This document shows positions 25,613-35,721 of a DNA stretch of 64,000 nt, in pieces (position 1 is the stretch's first letter; each line of letters opens with the position of its first letter). Below the pieces are notes generated by a model. The model saw only the letters and a list, made by a program, of their open reading frames with translations. It was not told where the DNA came from and did not search any database. This DNA is from Streptomyces sp. CB01580 (lineage in GTDB: Bacteria; Actinomycetota; Actinomycetes; Streptomycetales; Streptomycetaceae): the NCBI RefSeq assembly GCF_001905795.1, contig NZ_LIXJ01000003.1, forward strand, positions 530,332 through 594,331, given 5' to 3'. A program made the translations under genes and the position numbers.

Positions 25613-25670
25613 CATCCAACCGGACGACGGGGTCCGGTCGTCGGCCCACGTTGCAAAGGTTTCCCGGGCA

Positions 25671-26696
<1,026 letters not shown>

Positions 26697-26717
26697 CCTC
26701 CTCCCCTCGCCCCGCAC

Positions 26718-26753
26718 AACCGCCCCCGGTCGCAGCCGTGACCGGGGGCGGTT
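26718..26753 (+). terminator. Strong terminator after pfkA
   Basis: A perfect 14-bp stem, AACCGCCCCCGGTC/GACCGGGGGCGGTT, with an eight-base loop, begins 22 bases after the stop codon. The arms end in AA/TT, giving a short U-run. Confidence 0.8.
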
Positions 26754-26810
26754 CTACTCTGGTCGGGACAACCGGCGCGTATCGGGGACGTCCACAGCGG
26801 GAGTGAACAG

Positions 26811-27761
26811 ATGGATCACAGCGGGCACGGCATGAACATGGATCTGCCGCCGTTCACGCTGGAACGGGGGCTGCAGTTCTCCCCCGACGCGTTCTTCCTC
26901 ATCGGCTGCCTTCTCGCACTCGGCCTGTACGGGTACGGCGTGCTGCGGCTGCGCGGGCGCGGGGACGCCTGGCCGGTGGGGCGGACGGTCTTCTTCTTCG
27001 TGGGCGTGCTGAGCATCGCCCTGGTGATGTGCACCAAGCTGAACGACTACGGCATGGTCATGTTCAGCGTGCACATGGTGCAGCACATGGTGATCAGCAT
27101 GCTGTCGCCGATCCTGGTGCTGCTGGGGGCCCCGGTGACCCTGGCGCTGCGCGCGCTGCCGGTCGCGGGCCGCGGCCGTACCGGCCCGCGCGAGCTGCTG
27201 CTCAAGCTGCTGCACAGCCGGTACATGAGGGTCATCACGCATCCGGTCTTCACGATCCCGATGTTCATCGCCAGCCTGTACGCCCTGTACTTCACTCCGC
27301 TGTTCGACTTCCTGATGGAGTCGAAGACCGGGCACATCGCGATGATGGTGCACTTCCTCGCGGTCGGTCTGGTGTTCTTCTGGCCGATCATGGGCGTGGA
27401 CCCGGGTCCGCACCGGCCGGGGTACGTGATGCGGATGCTGGAGCTGTTCGCGGGAATGCCGTTCCACGCGTTCTTCGGCATCGCGCTGATGATGGCCACG
27501 ACGCCGATGGTCGACACGTACGAGCACCCGCCGGCCTCGCTCGGCATCGACGCGCTGAGCGATCAGAGCGCGGCGGGAGGCATCGCCTGGGCGTTCAGCG
27601 AGATTCCCTCGGTGCTGGTGCTGATCGCGCTGGTCTTCCAGTGGTACCGCTCCGAGCAGCGGGCGGCGAGGCGTTCCGACCGCGCGGAGGAGCGGAACGG
27701 CGACCGGGAGCTGCAGGCGTACAACGCCTATCTCGCCTCCTTGCAGGCGCGCGGGCGGTAG
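26811..27761 (+). CDS. CtaG-like cytochrome c oxidase assembly membrane protein
   Basis: A 316-residue integral membrane protein with about seven hydrophobic segments, matching the caa3-type CtaG/DUF2265 family. Marks include an N-terminal His/Met-rich MDHSGHGMNMD, the paired His in FSVHMVQHMV, the WPIMGVDPGPHRPGY loop, and MPFHAFFGIALM. These His and Met residues may carry copper to the oxidase. GGGAG stands seven bases before the ATG. A small membrane protein follows 66 bases downstream, possibly cotranscribed. Confidence 0.87.
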   Translation: MDHSGHGMNMDLPPFTLERGLQFSPDAFFLIGCLLALGLYGYGVLRLRGRGDAWPVGRTVFFFVGVLSIALVMCTKLNDYGMVMFSVHMVQHMVISMLSPILVLLGAPVTLALRALPVAGRGRTGPRELLLKLLHSRYMRVITHPVFTIPMFIASLYALYFTPLFDFLMESKTGHIAMMVHFLAVGLVFFWPIMGVDPGPHRPGYVMRMLELFAGMPFHAFFGIALMMATTPMVDTYEHPPASLGIDALSDQSAAGGIAWAFSEIPSVLVLIALVFQWYRSEQRAARRSDRAEERNGDRELQAYNAYLASLQARGR

Positions 27762-27827
27762 CGGCGGGCCCGCCTCCGGGGTGACGATGGCACCCACGGC
27801 CGCGTGGCCGGTGAGGAGGGTGCGGAC

Positions 27828-27986
27828 ATGTCCGGGTCCACGAAGTCCATGGGCGTGATCACCTTGGTCGCCCTGGTGGTGGTCACCGCGTACACGGTGG
27901 CGCTGGGGAGCAGCGGCTGGCTCTGGTTCGGCTGGGTGGTGCTCGGGCTGATCACCCTGGGGATGGCCGCGACGCGCCGGTCCTGA
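27828..27986 (+). CDS. Small two-helix membrane protein (52 residues)
   Basis: Encodes a short protein with two hydrophobic segments (about residues 8-26 and 29-46) joined by GSSGWLW, and a basic ATRRS tail that would place the C-terminus inside the cell. GAGGAGGG lies eight bases before the ATG at 27828. An in-frame start at 27804 has no such site. Function unknown. Its place after the CtaG-like gene raises the possibility of a role in the respiratory membrane, but that is only position. Confidence 0.75.
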   Translation: MSGSTKSMGVITLVALVVVTAYTVALGSSGWLWFGWVVLGLITLGMAATRRS

Positions 27987-28021
27987 GCCGCCGCCCTCCT
28001 GCCCGGCCCCGGCGGTCCGGT

Positions 28022-28417
28022 TCAGAACCGGAAGACGGGCCCGGTGGCGACGTCCGTCTCGCAGGGGTTGGGGAAGGTCCGGCGCCAGGAGACGCGGCGT
28101 CCGTCCCAGGTGCCGGTGGCCTCGGCCGTCACCGGGTCGGACTCCTTGGTGCACAGGTGCGGGTCGCCGGGCAGGGCGTCGAGATCGCCGTCCGCCGCCG
28201 CGAGGTCCGCACAGGCGGCGACCGCGTGGGGGTGGTGGGTGCCGGGCACCGGCGGGCAGAGCAGTCGGACGCCCCTGATCCAGGTGTTCCCGCCGCCCGA
28301 GACGGTGAGGAGGAGGTCCCCCTTCGCCACCGGCTTCCCGGGCGGGACGGCCACCGCGGGGGCCGCGGCGGTGAGGGTGATCAGTGCGGCGGTGGCGAGT
28401 ACGGTGCGCAGACGCAT
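28022..28417 (-). CDS. Secreted subtilisin/trypsin inhibitor of the SSI family
   Basis: A 131-residue precursor with a Sec signal peptide (MRLRTVLATAALITLTAAAP, cleavage near residue 23). The mature part has the four SSI cysteines (54, 69, 89, 119; expected pairs 54-69 and 89-119) and the C-terminal FPNPCETD...PVFRF strand. Aligning the reactive loop C-P-M-V-Y-D-P of classic SSI with C-T-K-E-S-D-P here puts Lys91 at P1, which predicts trypsin-like rather than subtilisin targets. AGGAG lies six bases before the ATG. SSI proteins commonly restrain the producer's own secreted proteases. Confidence 0.92.
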   Translation of the reverse strand: MRLRTVLATAALITLTAAAPAVAVPPGKPVAKGDLLLTVSGGGNTWIRGVRLLCPPVPGTHHPHAVAACADLAAADGDLDALPGDPHLCTKESDPVTAEATGTWDGRRVSWRRTFPNPCETDVATGPVFRF

Positions 28418-28665
28418 CGGGGTTCTCCTGTGGCGGGGGTACGGCCGTCCCCGGGCGGACCGGGCGTGTCCCGGACGGGCCGGGCGCGCTGCCCTCGGGG
28501 AACCCCGCATGGTGCTCGTGGGAGCTCGCCCGGACAAGGCGCCACGCCGCCGGTGCCCCGTCCGGGCGCGGGCCGTGCGCCCGGACGGGGCACCGGGCGG
28601 TCCGCGTCACGGTGCGCCGCCCGCGACGGCGTCGGCTCCCCCGGCAGGAGACTGCGATGTCCCCG

Positions 28666-30270
28666 TCAGGCGGGCCGGACCCCGGGGCGGCCCGCCTCCG
28701 TCACGAGCGAGAGGCGGGTCGAGACGGGGGCGCCGGGCGTGGTGACGTACGGGAGCACCCGGAAGTCGGCCCGGCACCGCTCCTGGGTGAGCGAGCAGCG
28801 CACGTAGCCGCGTTGGAAGTTGGTGAACCTGATGTGCTCGTTCGCGGCGAGGAGCCGGGCGCCGGACGGGTCGAGGTCCATGCCGTCCTTCGAGGTGGAG
28901 ATGGACGAGCCGACGAACTCGACACCGAGCGTGGGTGATTCCGGGTCGTCGAAGTCGCGCTTGAGGTCGGCGGCGAGGTGGCGGTGCATGTCGCCGGTGA
29001 GCACGACGGGGTTGTTCACGGAGCGGTCGGTGATCTCCTTGAACAGCCGCCTGCGCGCGTCGACGTAGCCGTCCCAGAAGTCCATCACGAACGACTGGCC
29101 GGGGCCGGGATCGGTGTCGACCTGGGACACCGGGATCTGCTGGGAGATCATGTTCCAGGTGGTGTCGGAGCGGCCGAGGCCCCGGTACAGCCACTGTTCC
29201 TGCTCCGGGCCGAGGACGGTCCGGCCGGGTGCCAGCCGCTCCGCGCAGCCGCTCCTGGTGCCGTCGCCGCAGGGCTGGTCGTCGCGGAAGAGCCTGGTGT
29301 CGAGGATGTGGAAGGTGGCCATCCGGCCGTAGCGCAGGCGGCGGTACATCCGGGCCTCGAAGCCGTTCGGCCTGTTCCCCAGCCTCAGCGGCAGATGTTC
29401 GTAGTACGCCTGGAAGGCCGCCGCCGCGCGACGCCGGAAGACCACCGGGTCCTGGTCGGGTTCGTCGTCGGTCTTGGACCGGTCCCGCGCCCAGTTGTCC
29501 TCCACCTCGTGGTCGTCCCAGACGAGGGCGAACGGATGGGCCCGGTGGGCGGCCATGAGGTCGGGGTCGAAGCGGTGCAGGGCGTGGCGGTTGCGGTACT
29601 CCACGAGGGTTGTCGGCTCGGGGCGCAGTTCGGCGGCGACGGGGACGCCGCGCACGCCGCCCATGGCGTCGATGGGGTTCTCGTAGATGTAGTCGCCGAG
29701 GTGCAGGACCAGGTCGATGTCCTCCGCGGCGAGGTGCCGGTAGGCAGTGTAGAAGCCCTCGAACCACGCCTGGCAGGAGACGAAGGCGAAGCCGAGTTCC
29801 TTGGGGCGGCTGCCCGGCGCGGGCGCGGTGCGGGTGCGGCCGACGGGGCTCAGCACCCCGCCGGCGCGGAAGCGGTAGTAGTAGTGCCGCCCCGGTCGCA
29901 GTCCGGAGACCTCGACGTGGACGGAGTGGGCGAGTTCCGGCACCGCCCGCGTGCTCCCCCGGCGCACGACGGTCCGGAAGCGTTCGTCCTGGGCGACCTC
30001 CCATCGGACGTCGACGGATTTCGGGGGCATGCCGCCGGTCCCGTCGGGGGTCAGGGGCCGGGGTGCCAGACGCGTCCACAGCACCACCCCGTCCGGCCAG
30101 GGATCGCCCGAGGCCACTCCCAGGGCGAACGGGTCGTCCCGGAAGGGCGTGCCGCCCCACGCGTCGGACGCGGTCAGCCCGGCGGCGGCGAGGGCCATGC
30201 CGGCCGTTCCGCCGAGCATCGCCCGTCGCCCGAACCCCCTGGCGCCGCCCACCCCACTGTTCATTCGCAT
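28666..30270 (-). CDS. phoD: Tat-exported PhoD-type alkaline phosphatase/phosphodiesterase
   Basis: A 534-residue secreted metallophosphatase. A twin-arginine leader (GFGRRAMLGGTAGMALAAAG) is followed by the PhoD N-terminal domain (FALGVASGDPWPDGVVLWTRL) and the catalytic domain, with FVSCQAWFEGFYTAYRHLA, HLGDYIYE, WDDHEVEDNWA and TGDMHRHL supplying Asp, His and Cys ligands for Ca/Fe. PhoD enzymes release phosphate from diesters or teichoic acids. The ATG at 30270 is weakly served by GACGAG; another ATG lies two codons on. I see no convincing PHO box upstream. Neighbouring the SSI gene on the same strand, but 249 bases apart. Confidence 0.92.
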   Translation of the reverse strand: MRMNSGVGGARGFGRRAMLGGTAGMALAAAGLTASDAWGGTPFRDDPFALGVASGDPWPDGVVLWTRLAPRPLTPDGTGGMPPKSVDVRWEVAQDERFRTVVRRGSTRAVPELAHSVHVEVSGLRPGRHYYYRFRAGGVLSPVGRTRTAPAPGSRPKELGFAFVSCQAWFEGFYTAYRHLAAEDIDLVLHLGDYIYENPIDAMGGVRGVPVAAELRPEPTTLVEYRNRHALHRFDPDLMAAHRAHPFALVWDDHEVEDNWARDRSKTDDEPDQDPVVFRRRAAAAFQAYYEHLPLRLGNRPNGFEARMYRRLRYGRMATFHILDTRLFRDDQPCGDGTRSGCAERLAPGRTVLGPEQEQWLYRGLGRSDTTWNMISQQIPVSQVDTDPGPGQSFVMDFWDGYVDARRRLFKEITDRSVNNPVVLTGDMHRHLAADLKRDFDDPESPTLGVEFVGSSISTSKDGMDLDPSGARLLAANEHIRFTNFQRGYVRCSLTQERCRADFRVLPYVTTPGAPVSTRLSLVTEAGRPGVRPA

Positions 30271-30485
30271 GGAACTCGTCCCTTCGTCGGGCGGGATCCC
30301 GTCCGGTACGAGGTGGGATCGGTACGTGATTTCACGTCCGCCCATGTGGTAATCACACGCTGAATATCACACGGGATCAACCGCCACAAGACCGCACGCT
30401 GGGGGCGCAATGCCCTTCGGGGAAGGGCAGTTGGGCGGAGTTCGACCAGGTGACGGGGCGTCCCGGACGGGGCCGGAGCATACCC
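30271..30485. other. Gap between phoD and the rhamnoside operon
   Basis: The phoD-operon gap is 308 bases. Besides the promoter at 30486-30514 it holds an AT-richer stretch (30345-30380) with TCACACGCTGAATATCACACGGGATCA in pieces, containing a TCACAC direct repeat, which might carry phoD control. No ORF with a ribosome site is seen. Confidence 0.5.
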
Positions 30486-30514
30486 TTGACACCCCTTTGA
30501 GGTGCTCCTAATCT
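30475..30514 (+). promoter_or_regulatory. Near-consensus promoter of the rhamnoside operon, with overlapping inverted repeat
   Basis: TTGACA (30486-30491), a 17-base spacer and TAATCT (30509-30514) form the best vegetative-type promoter in the window, with a start expected near 30521, about 58 bases before the GTG of the GH78 gene. GGAGCA (30475-30480) and TGCTCC (30503-30508) form an inverted repeat around the -35 box and could be a repressor site. Confidence 0.75.
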
Positions 30515-30578
30515 CCACGCCACAGAATGGCCGTTACATTTCACATCGGGAAACTCGGGGCGACGGAAGGACGTGCTC

Positions 30579-33461
30579 GTGTCCGATTCCTCGGCAGTGG
30601 ACGCGCCCGTTCCCCGCTCCGCCGAAGGCGGCCCCGAGGAGCACCCCGGGGCACGGCCGCTCGGACTGTCCGGGCTGCGGTGCGAGCACCGCACCACGCC
30701 TCTGGGAATCGACGAACCGTCACCGCGGCTGTCCTGGCGGTCGGCGTCCGGGCTGCGCGGCGACGACCCCGTGGCCCACCGGGTCCGGGTCGCCGAGCAC
30801 CTCGCGGACCTGGACGGGGACGAGCATCTGCTGTGGGACACCGGCCGGGTGACGGACGACGGCGCGATCGCCGTCGTGTACGCGGGGCCCGCCCTGCGGG
30901 AGCACACCCGCTACCACTGGCGGGTGTCCGTCTGGACCGCCCGCGCGGCACGGCCCGTCGACGCCACGTCCTGGTTCGAGACCGCCTTTGTCGGCGGCGC
31001 GCCCTGGCGTGCCTCCTGGATCGCCCACGACCCGGGTCCGGTCGCCGTGATGGACGCCCCCACCGAGGGCTCCCTCGCGCTCGACAGCCACGGGCTCGCA
31101 CCGTGCCCCCTGTTGCGGCGCGCCTTCACCGCCCCGGCCGTCGCGCGCGCCCGGCTCCATGTCACTGCCCGCGGCCTGTACGAGGTCCGGCTCAACGGGG
31201 CACGGATCGGGGACGCCGAACTCGCGCCCGGCTGGACCGATTACAACCGCCGCGTCCAGTACCAGACCTACGACGTCACCGCCCTGCTGCGGGACGGCGA
31301 GAACGTGCTCTCCGCGACCCTCGCCGACGGCTGGTGGAGCGGGTTCGTCGGCTTCGAGCCGCGCAGGGCCGGAGCCCATTACGGCTCGTTCCCCCGGTTC
31401 CTGGCCGAACTCCACCTCACCGGAGCGGACGGCCGGAGCAACGCCGTCGTCACCGACGGCACCTGGCGCACCGGGGCCGGAACCGTGCGTCACGCGGACC
31501 TGCTGATGGGCGAGTGCCACGACCTGCGGTACGCGGCCGAGGGCTGGGAGCTGCCCGGCTTCGACGACTCCGGCTGGTCACCGGCGCTGGTCACGGACAC
31601 CGACCACCGGCTGCTCGTGGCGTCCGTCGACGAGCCCGTCCGGGCGACGGCCCGGCTCGGCCCGCGTGCGGTCACCCGCCTCTCCCCCGACACGCATGTG
31701 GTCGACTTCGGGCAGAACCTCGCGGGCCGCGTGCGGCTGCGGATCGGTGAACTGGCCGCCGGGGCGCGGGTGGTGATCCGTCATGCCGAGGCGCTGGACG
31801 GGTCGGGCGGTCTATACACGGCGAATCTGCGCACCGCGGCCGCGACCGACGTGCTCGTCGGGGACGGCCGCCGGGACATCGTGTTCGAGCCGCGTTTCAC
31901 CTATCACGGGTTCCGTTACGCCGAGATCCGCGGGCTTCCGGAACTCGCCGCCGACGACGTCGTCGCCGTGGCCCTGCACAGCGACACGCCGTGGGCCGGG
32001 GAGTTCGACTGCTCGGACCCCGAGCTGCGGCGCCTCCACGACTGTGTGGTGTGGGGGCAGCGCTCGAACTTCGTGAGCGTCCCCACGGACTGTCCGCAAC
32101 GCGACGAGCGGCTCGGCTGGATGGCCGACGCGCAGGTGTTCCTGCCGACGGCCGCGCTCAACGCGGACGTGGCCGCGTTCTTCACCAAGTGGCTGCGCGA
32201 CGTGGACGACGCCCGCACCCCCGACGGCGGGTTCGGCAACGTGGCCCCGCGCCTGGCCGGGGTCGCGGACGAGGGGGCGCCCGGCTGGGGCGACGCCGGG
32301 GTGATCATTCCGTGGCACCTCCACCGGGTCTACGACGACGACCGGTTCCTGTCCCGTGCGCTGGACGGCATGTGCGCCTGGGTGGAGCTGATCCGCCGTC
32401 ACAACCCGGATCTGGTCTGGCGGGGACGGGTGGGCCCGCACTTCTCCGACTGGCTCGCCCCCGGCACCCCCACCCCCCGCGACGTCGTCGCCACGGCGTA
32501 CTTCGCGCACAGTGCCCGGCTGACCGCGCGGGCCGCGGGCGTCCTGGGCCGCGAGGAGGTCGCGGCCCGCCACCACCGGCTGGCCGACGCCGTCCGCGCC
32601 ACGTTCACGGAGCGCTTCGTCACCGTCGCGCACTCCCCGGGCGGCGGCCGGCCGACGGTACGCGTCGCCGGGGACACCCAGACCGGCTGTCTCCTCGCGC
32701 TCGCCTTCGACCTGGTGCCCCCCGGCCTCGTCGCCGGGGTCGCGGACCGGCTCGCCGAACTCGTGGAGGCGGCGGGGCCCGCCCTGCTGACCGGGTTCCT
32801 CGGGGTCGCGCTCGCTGCGCCCGTCCTCGACGCGCACGGACGGGCCGACCTCGCCCACGCGCTCCTGCTGCGCGACGAGGTCCCGTCGTGGCGGTTCCCG
32901 CTGCGGCACGGCGCCACCACCGTCTGGGAGCGCTGGGACGGGTGGACCCCGGACGCGGGCTTCCGGGCGCCGTCGATGAACTCCTTCAACCACTACGCGC
33001 TCGGTTCGATCGGCGAGTGGCTGTACCGGGGTGTCGCGGGGCTCGACCAGGCGCCGGACTCGACCGGCTACCGGCACCTGCGGATCCGGCCACGGCCCGG
33101 CCCCCTGCGCCACGCACGGGCCCGTCATGAGTCGGTGCGCGGCACGATCGAGGTGAGCTGGGAGCGCGACGGCGGCCGGATCTCGCTGCGCGTCCTGGTG
33201 CCGCCCGGCTCCACCGCCGATGTGTACGTGCCCACCACGGACCCCCGCTCGGTCCGGGAGTCGGGAGCGGTGCCGGGTGCCGACGACGCCCATGTCACCG
33301 AGCTCGCGTCGACCGCGGACCACGTCCTGTACCGGGTGTCCTCCGGCGTCTACCGCTTCACCGCCGCCCTTCCGCCGCCGGGCCCGCACGCCGCGTCCGC
33401 CCCGGTCCGCCCCGCACCAGCACCTCCGCCCGCCCGTTCGCACGAGGAGGACACACCATGA
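30579..33461 (+). CDS. Alpha-L-rhamnosidase, GH78
   Basis: A 960-residue, apparently cytoplasmic enzyme cleaving terminal alpha-L-rhamnose. The N-terminal beta domains (LRCEHRTTPLGIDEPSPRLSW, then LHVTARGLYEVRLNG with PGWTDYNRRVQYQTYDVT) precede the (alpha/alpha)6 barrel. That barrel holds VPTDCPQRDERLGWMADAQ near residue 500, whose acidic residues include the general acid, and the later WERWDGW and SMNSFNHYALGS. No signal peptide. The GTG at 30579 has GAAGG eight bases upstream; a GTG two codons earlier is too close to it. First gene of an overlapping operon with a sugar ABC importer, so the substrate probably enters as a rhamnosylated oligosaccharide. Confidence 0.92.
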   Translation: MSDSSAVDAPVPRSAEGGPEEHPGARPLGLSGLRCEHRTTPLGIDEPSPRLSWRSASGLRGDDPVAHRVRVAEHLADLDGDEHLLWDTGRVTDDGAIAVVYAGPALREHTRYHWRVSVWTARAARPVDATSWFETAFVGGAPWRASWIAHDPGPVAVMDAPTEGSLALDSHGLAPCPLLRRAFTAPAVARARLHVTARGLYEVRLNGARIGDAELAPGWTDYNRRVQYQTYDVTALLRDGENVLSATLADGWWSGFVGFEPRRAGAHYGSFPRFLAELHLTGADGRSNAVVTDGTWRTGAGTVRHADLLMGECHDLRYAAEGWELPGFDDSGWSPALVTDTDHRLLVASVDEPVRATARLGPRAVTRLSPDTHVVDFGQNLAGRVRLRIGELAAGARVVIRHAEALDGSGGLYTANLRTAAATDVLVGDGRRDIVFEPRFTYHGFRYAEIRGLPELAADDVVAVALHSDTPWAGEFDCSDPELRRLHDCVVWGQRSNFVSVPTDCPQRDERLGWMADAQVFLPTAALNADVAAFFTKWLRDVDDARTPDGGFGNVAPRLAGVADEGAPGWGDAGVIIPWHLHRVYDDDRFLSRALDGMCAWVELIRRHNPDLVWRGRVGPHFSDWLAPGTPTPRDVVATAYFAHSARLTARAAGVLGREEVAARHHRLADAVRATFTERFVTVAHSPGGGRPTVRVAGDTQTGCLLALAFDLVPPGLVAGVADRLAELVEAAGPALLTGFLGVALAAPVLDAHGRADLAHALLLRDEVPSWRFPLRHGATTVWERWDGWTPDAGFRAPSMNSFNHYALGSIGEWLYRGVAGLDQAPDSTGYRHLRIRPRPGPLRHARARHESVRGTIEVSWERDGGRISLRVLVPPGSTADVYVPTTDPRSVRESGAVPGADDAHVTELASTADHVLYRVSSGVYRFTAALPPPGPHAASAPVRPAPAPPPARSHEEDTP

Positions 33462-34765
33462 CGACGGGTTCCCAGGACCGGCCCGGCCGGGGCGCGTTCG
33501 GCCGCCGGGGGTTCCTCCGGGCCGGTGGCTCGCTCGCGGCGCTCGTGGCGCTTCCGCCCGTGCTGACGGCCTGTTCCTCATCGGACGACGGTTCCGGGGA
33601 GCTGCGTGTGGTGGGCGTCGCCGACCAGCAGAAGCCCTTGGAGGAGATGGTCGGGCGGTACCGCGCCTCCCACCCCGCCGTCCGGTTCGCGACCTCCTTC
33701 GCGCCCACGGACCAGGTGCAGACGCTGGTGCGCACAAGGCTCGCCGGGGGCAACGCCCCCGACGTCCACGTGCTCTACCCCGGCAGCGGCAGCGCCATGT
33801 CGATGGCCGAACTGGCCCGCGCCGGGCTGCTCGCCGACCTCAGCGGCCAGCCGTGGACCGAGGAGGTCCCGGAGAACTTCCGCTCCGCGTACCGGCGCGA
33901 GGGCAGGACGTACCTGTACTCGGCGGGAAGCAGCGTCATCGGCGCCATCCACAACAAGCGGGTCTTCGCCGAGGCGGGCGTCGAACCGCCCCGGACCTGG
34001 AGCGAACTCCTCGACGTGTGCGCCAGGCTGAAGGCGAGGGGCGTGGTGCCGATCGCACTCGGCGCGCAGACGCCCTGGGTCACCCAGCTGATCACGTACG
34101 CCCTGGTGCCCAACGCCGTCCACGCGAAGAACCCCCGCTTCGACGCCGACATGGCCGCGGGGCGGGCGCACTTCCGCGGCTCCGGGTGGGCCGACGCGCT
34201 GGGCAGGTACCAGGAACTGCAGCGCTCCGGCTTCTTCAACGCGAACCCCAACGGCACGACCTACGAGCAGCAGACCGCGATGGTCGCGGGCGGGAAGGCG
34301 GCGATGGCCGTGCAGGTATCCGCCGTGCTCGCCGGCTTCCGTCAGGCCGCCAGGACACCGGACGACCTCGGCATGTTCCCGTTCCCCGGCAACGACGACG
34401 CGGCGGACCAGTGGATCCCGGCGGGCGTCGTCGTCGGCCTCGGCGTCTCCGCGCACTCCCGGAGAGCGGCGTCTGCGAAGTCGTTCGTCGAGTTCCTGGG
34501 CCGGCAGGAGAACGTCGACCGCTGGGCGCGTTCCGTGGCCGCGATCCCGTTCAGACGCGGCCCCGCCACCCGTGTCGATCCCGTGCTCGAGGAATTCCTG
34601 CCGCTCATCGACGCCGGCCGGGCGGTCCCGTTCATGGACCAGAACTGGCCCAACCCCGAGGTGCAGCCCGCCCACTTCGCCGCCGTGCAGGACCTCCTCG
34701 CGGGGAAGACGGACGTCGACGGCGCCCTGGGACGGATGGACGAGGCGTACGGGAGGACGCCGTGA
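33458..34765 (+). CDS. Sugar ABC transporter substrate-binding lipoprotein
   Basis: A 435-residue family 1 solute-binding protein. The leader combines a twin-arginine pair (FGRRGFLRAGG, residues 15-25) with a lipobox LTAC whose Cys39 would be lipid-anchored, so it may be a Tat lipoprotein. The mature part shows the usual ELRVVGVADQ start and a VLYPGSGSAMSMAEL cleft segment. It overlaps the GH78 gene by four bases (ATGA). Together with the two permeases it would capture a sugar outside the membrane; the flanking enzymes suggest a rhamnose-containing oligosaccharide. No ATPase gene is nearby, so a shared one (MsiK type) is likely. Confidence 0.92.
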   Translation: MTTGSQDRPGRGAFGRRGFLRAGGSLAALVALPPVLTACSSSDDGSGELRVVGVADQQKPLEEMVGRYRASHPAVRFATSFAPTDQVQTLVRTRLAGGNAPDVHVLYPGSGSAMSMAELARAGLLADLSGQPWTEEVPENFRSAYRREGRTYLYSAGSSVIGAIHNKRVFAEAGVEPPRTWSELLDVCARLKARGVVPIALGAQTPWVTQLITYALVPNAVHAKNPRFDADMAAGRAHFRGSGWADALGRYQELQRSGFFNANPNGTTYEQQTAMVAGGKAAMAVQVSAVLAGFRQAARTPDDLGMFPFPGNDDAADQWIPAGVVVGLGVSAHSRRAASAKSFVEFLGRQENVDRWARSVAAIPFRRGPATRVDPVLEEFLPLIDAGRAVPFMDQNWPNPEVQPAHFAAVQDLLAGKTDVDGALGRMDEAYGRTP

Positions 34766-35721
34766 CGGGCACGTTCGAGCGGTCCGCGCCCGCCGCCACC
34801 GGCCGGTCCGGTGCCGGGCCGCGGCCCGGCGCCCGCCCGGCCCGGCACCGCGACCACACCGCCCCGCCCTGGCGTTTCGTGGTCCCGGCGCTCGTCGTGT
34901 ACGGCGTCGTCGTGCTGTACCCGAGCCTGGCCGGGGTGATGTACGCCTTCACCGACTGGTCCGGCATCGGCGGCTTCTCGTTCACCGGCCTGGGCAACTT
35001 CCGCACCCTGCTCGACGACGAGCGCGCGCTGGGGTCCGTCGGCAACACCCTGCTGCTCACCGTCGTCGTGGTCGTCGTCCAGAACGGCATCGGACTGCTG
35101 CTCGCGCTGGGCGTCCACGCCCGCCTCAGGTCCCGGGCCGTGCTGCGGCTGGTCTTCTTCGCACCGGCCGTCGTCAGCCCCGTCATGGTCGCGATCCTGT
35201 GGAAGTACGTCTACAACCCGGACAACGGCGCCGGTCTCAACGGCCTCCTGGGGGCGGTCGGGCTCGGCGGGCTGCGCCAGGACTGGCTGGGCGATCCCTC
35301 GCTCGCCCTGTGGTCCGTCGCGGCCGTGGTCGTGTGGCAGTACGCCGGGTACTCGATGGTCGTCTTCCTCGCCGGGCTCCAGGGCGTGCCCGCCGAACTG
35401 CACGAGGCCGCGCGCATCGACGGCGCCGGTGCCTGGCAGCGCTTCCGCCACGTCACCTGGCCCCTGCTGGCACCGGCCCTGACCATCAACGTGATGCTGT
35501 CGACCATCGGCGGGCTCAAACTCTTCGACCAGGTCTACGCCGCCACCAACGGCGGCCCCGGCACGGCCAGCGAGACCCTGTCGACCGTGCTGTACAAGGA
35601 GGCGTTCGTCTACGGGAAGTTCGGCTACAGCACCGCCGTGGCACTGGTCCTCGCCCTGTTCGTCGCCGCGGTCTCGCTGGTCCAGCTCCGGGCCCTGCGC
35701 GCGAGGGAGGTCACCGCGTGA
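34762..35721 (+). CDS. Sugar ABC transporter permease (MalF type)
   Basis: A 319-residue inner-membrane permease with six hydrophobic helices after a 35-residue basic, Pro/Arg-rich N-terminus. The EAA loop that docks the ATPase is visible as ELHEAARIDGAGAWQRFRHVTWPLL near residue 215 (in pieces ELHEAARIDGA and FRHVTWPLL). The GTG start overlaps the stop of the binding-protein gene (GTGA) and has GGGAGG five bases upstream. It pairs with the next permease. Confidence 0.93.
   Translation: MTGTFERSAPAATGRSGAGPRPGARPARHRDHTAPPWRFVVPALVVYGVVVLYPSLAGVMYAFTDWSGIGGFSFTGLGNFRTLLDDERALGSVGNTLLLTVVVVVVQNGIGLLLALGVHARLRSRAVLRLVFFAPAVVSPVMVAILWKYVYNPDNGAGLNGLLGAVGLGGLRQDWLGDPSLALWSVAAVVVWQYAGYSMVVFLAGLQGVPAELHEAARIDGAGAWQRFRHVTWPLLAPALTINVMLSTIGGLKLFDQVYAATNGGPGTASETLSTVLYKEAFVYGKFGYSTAVALVLALFVAAVSLVQLRALRAREVTA

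Noticed and set aside
30271..30400. PHO box for phoD
   Set aside because: One TTTCACGTCCG element resembles a half unit but is in the wrong orientation and lacks the second 11-base repeat.
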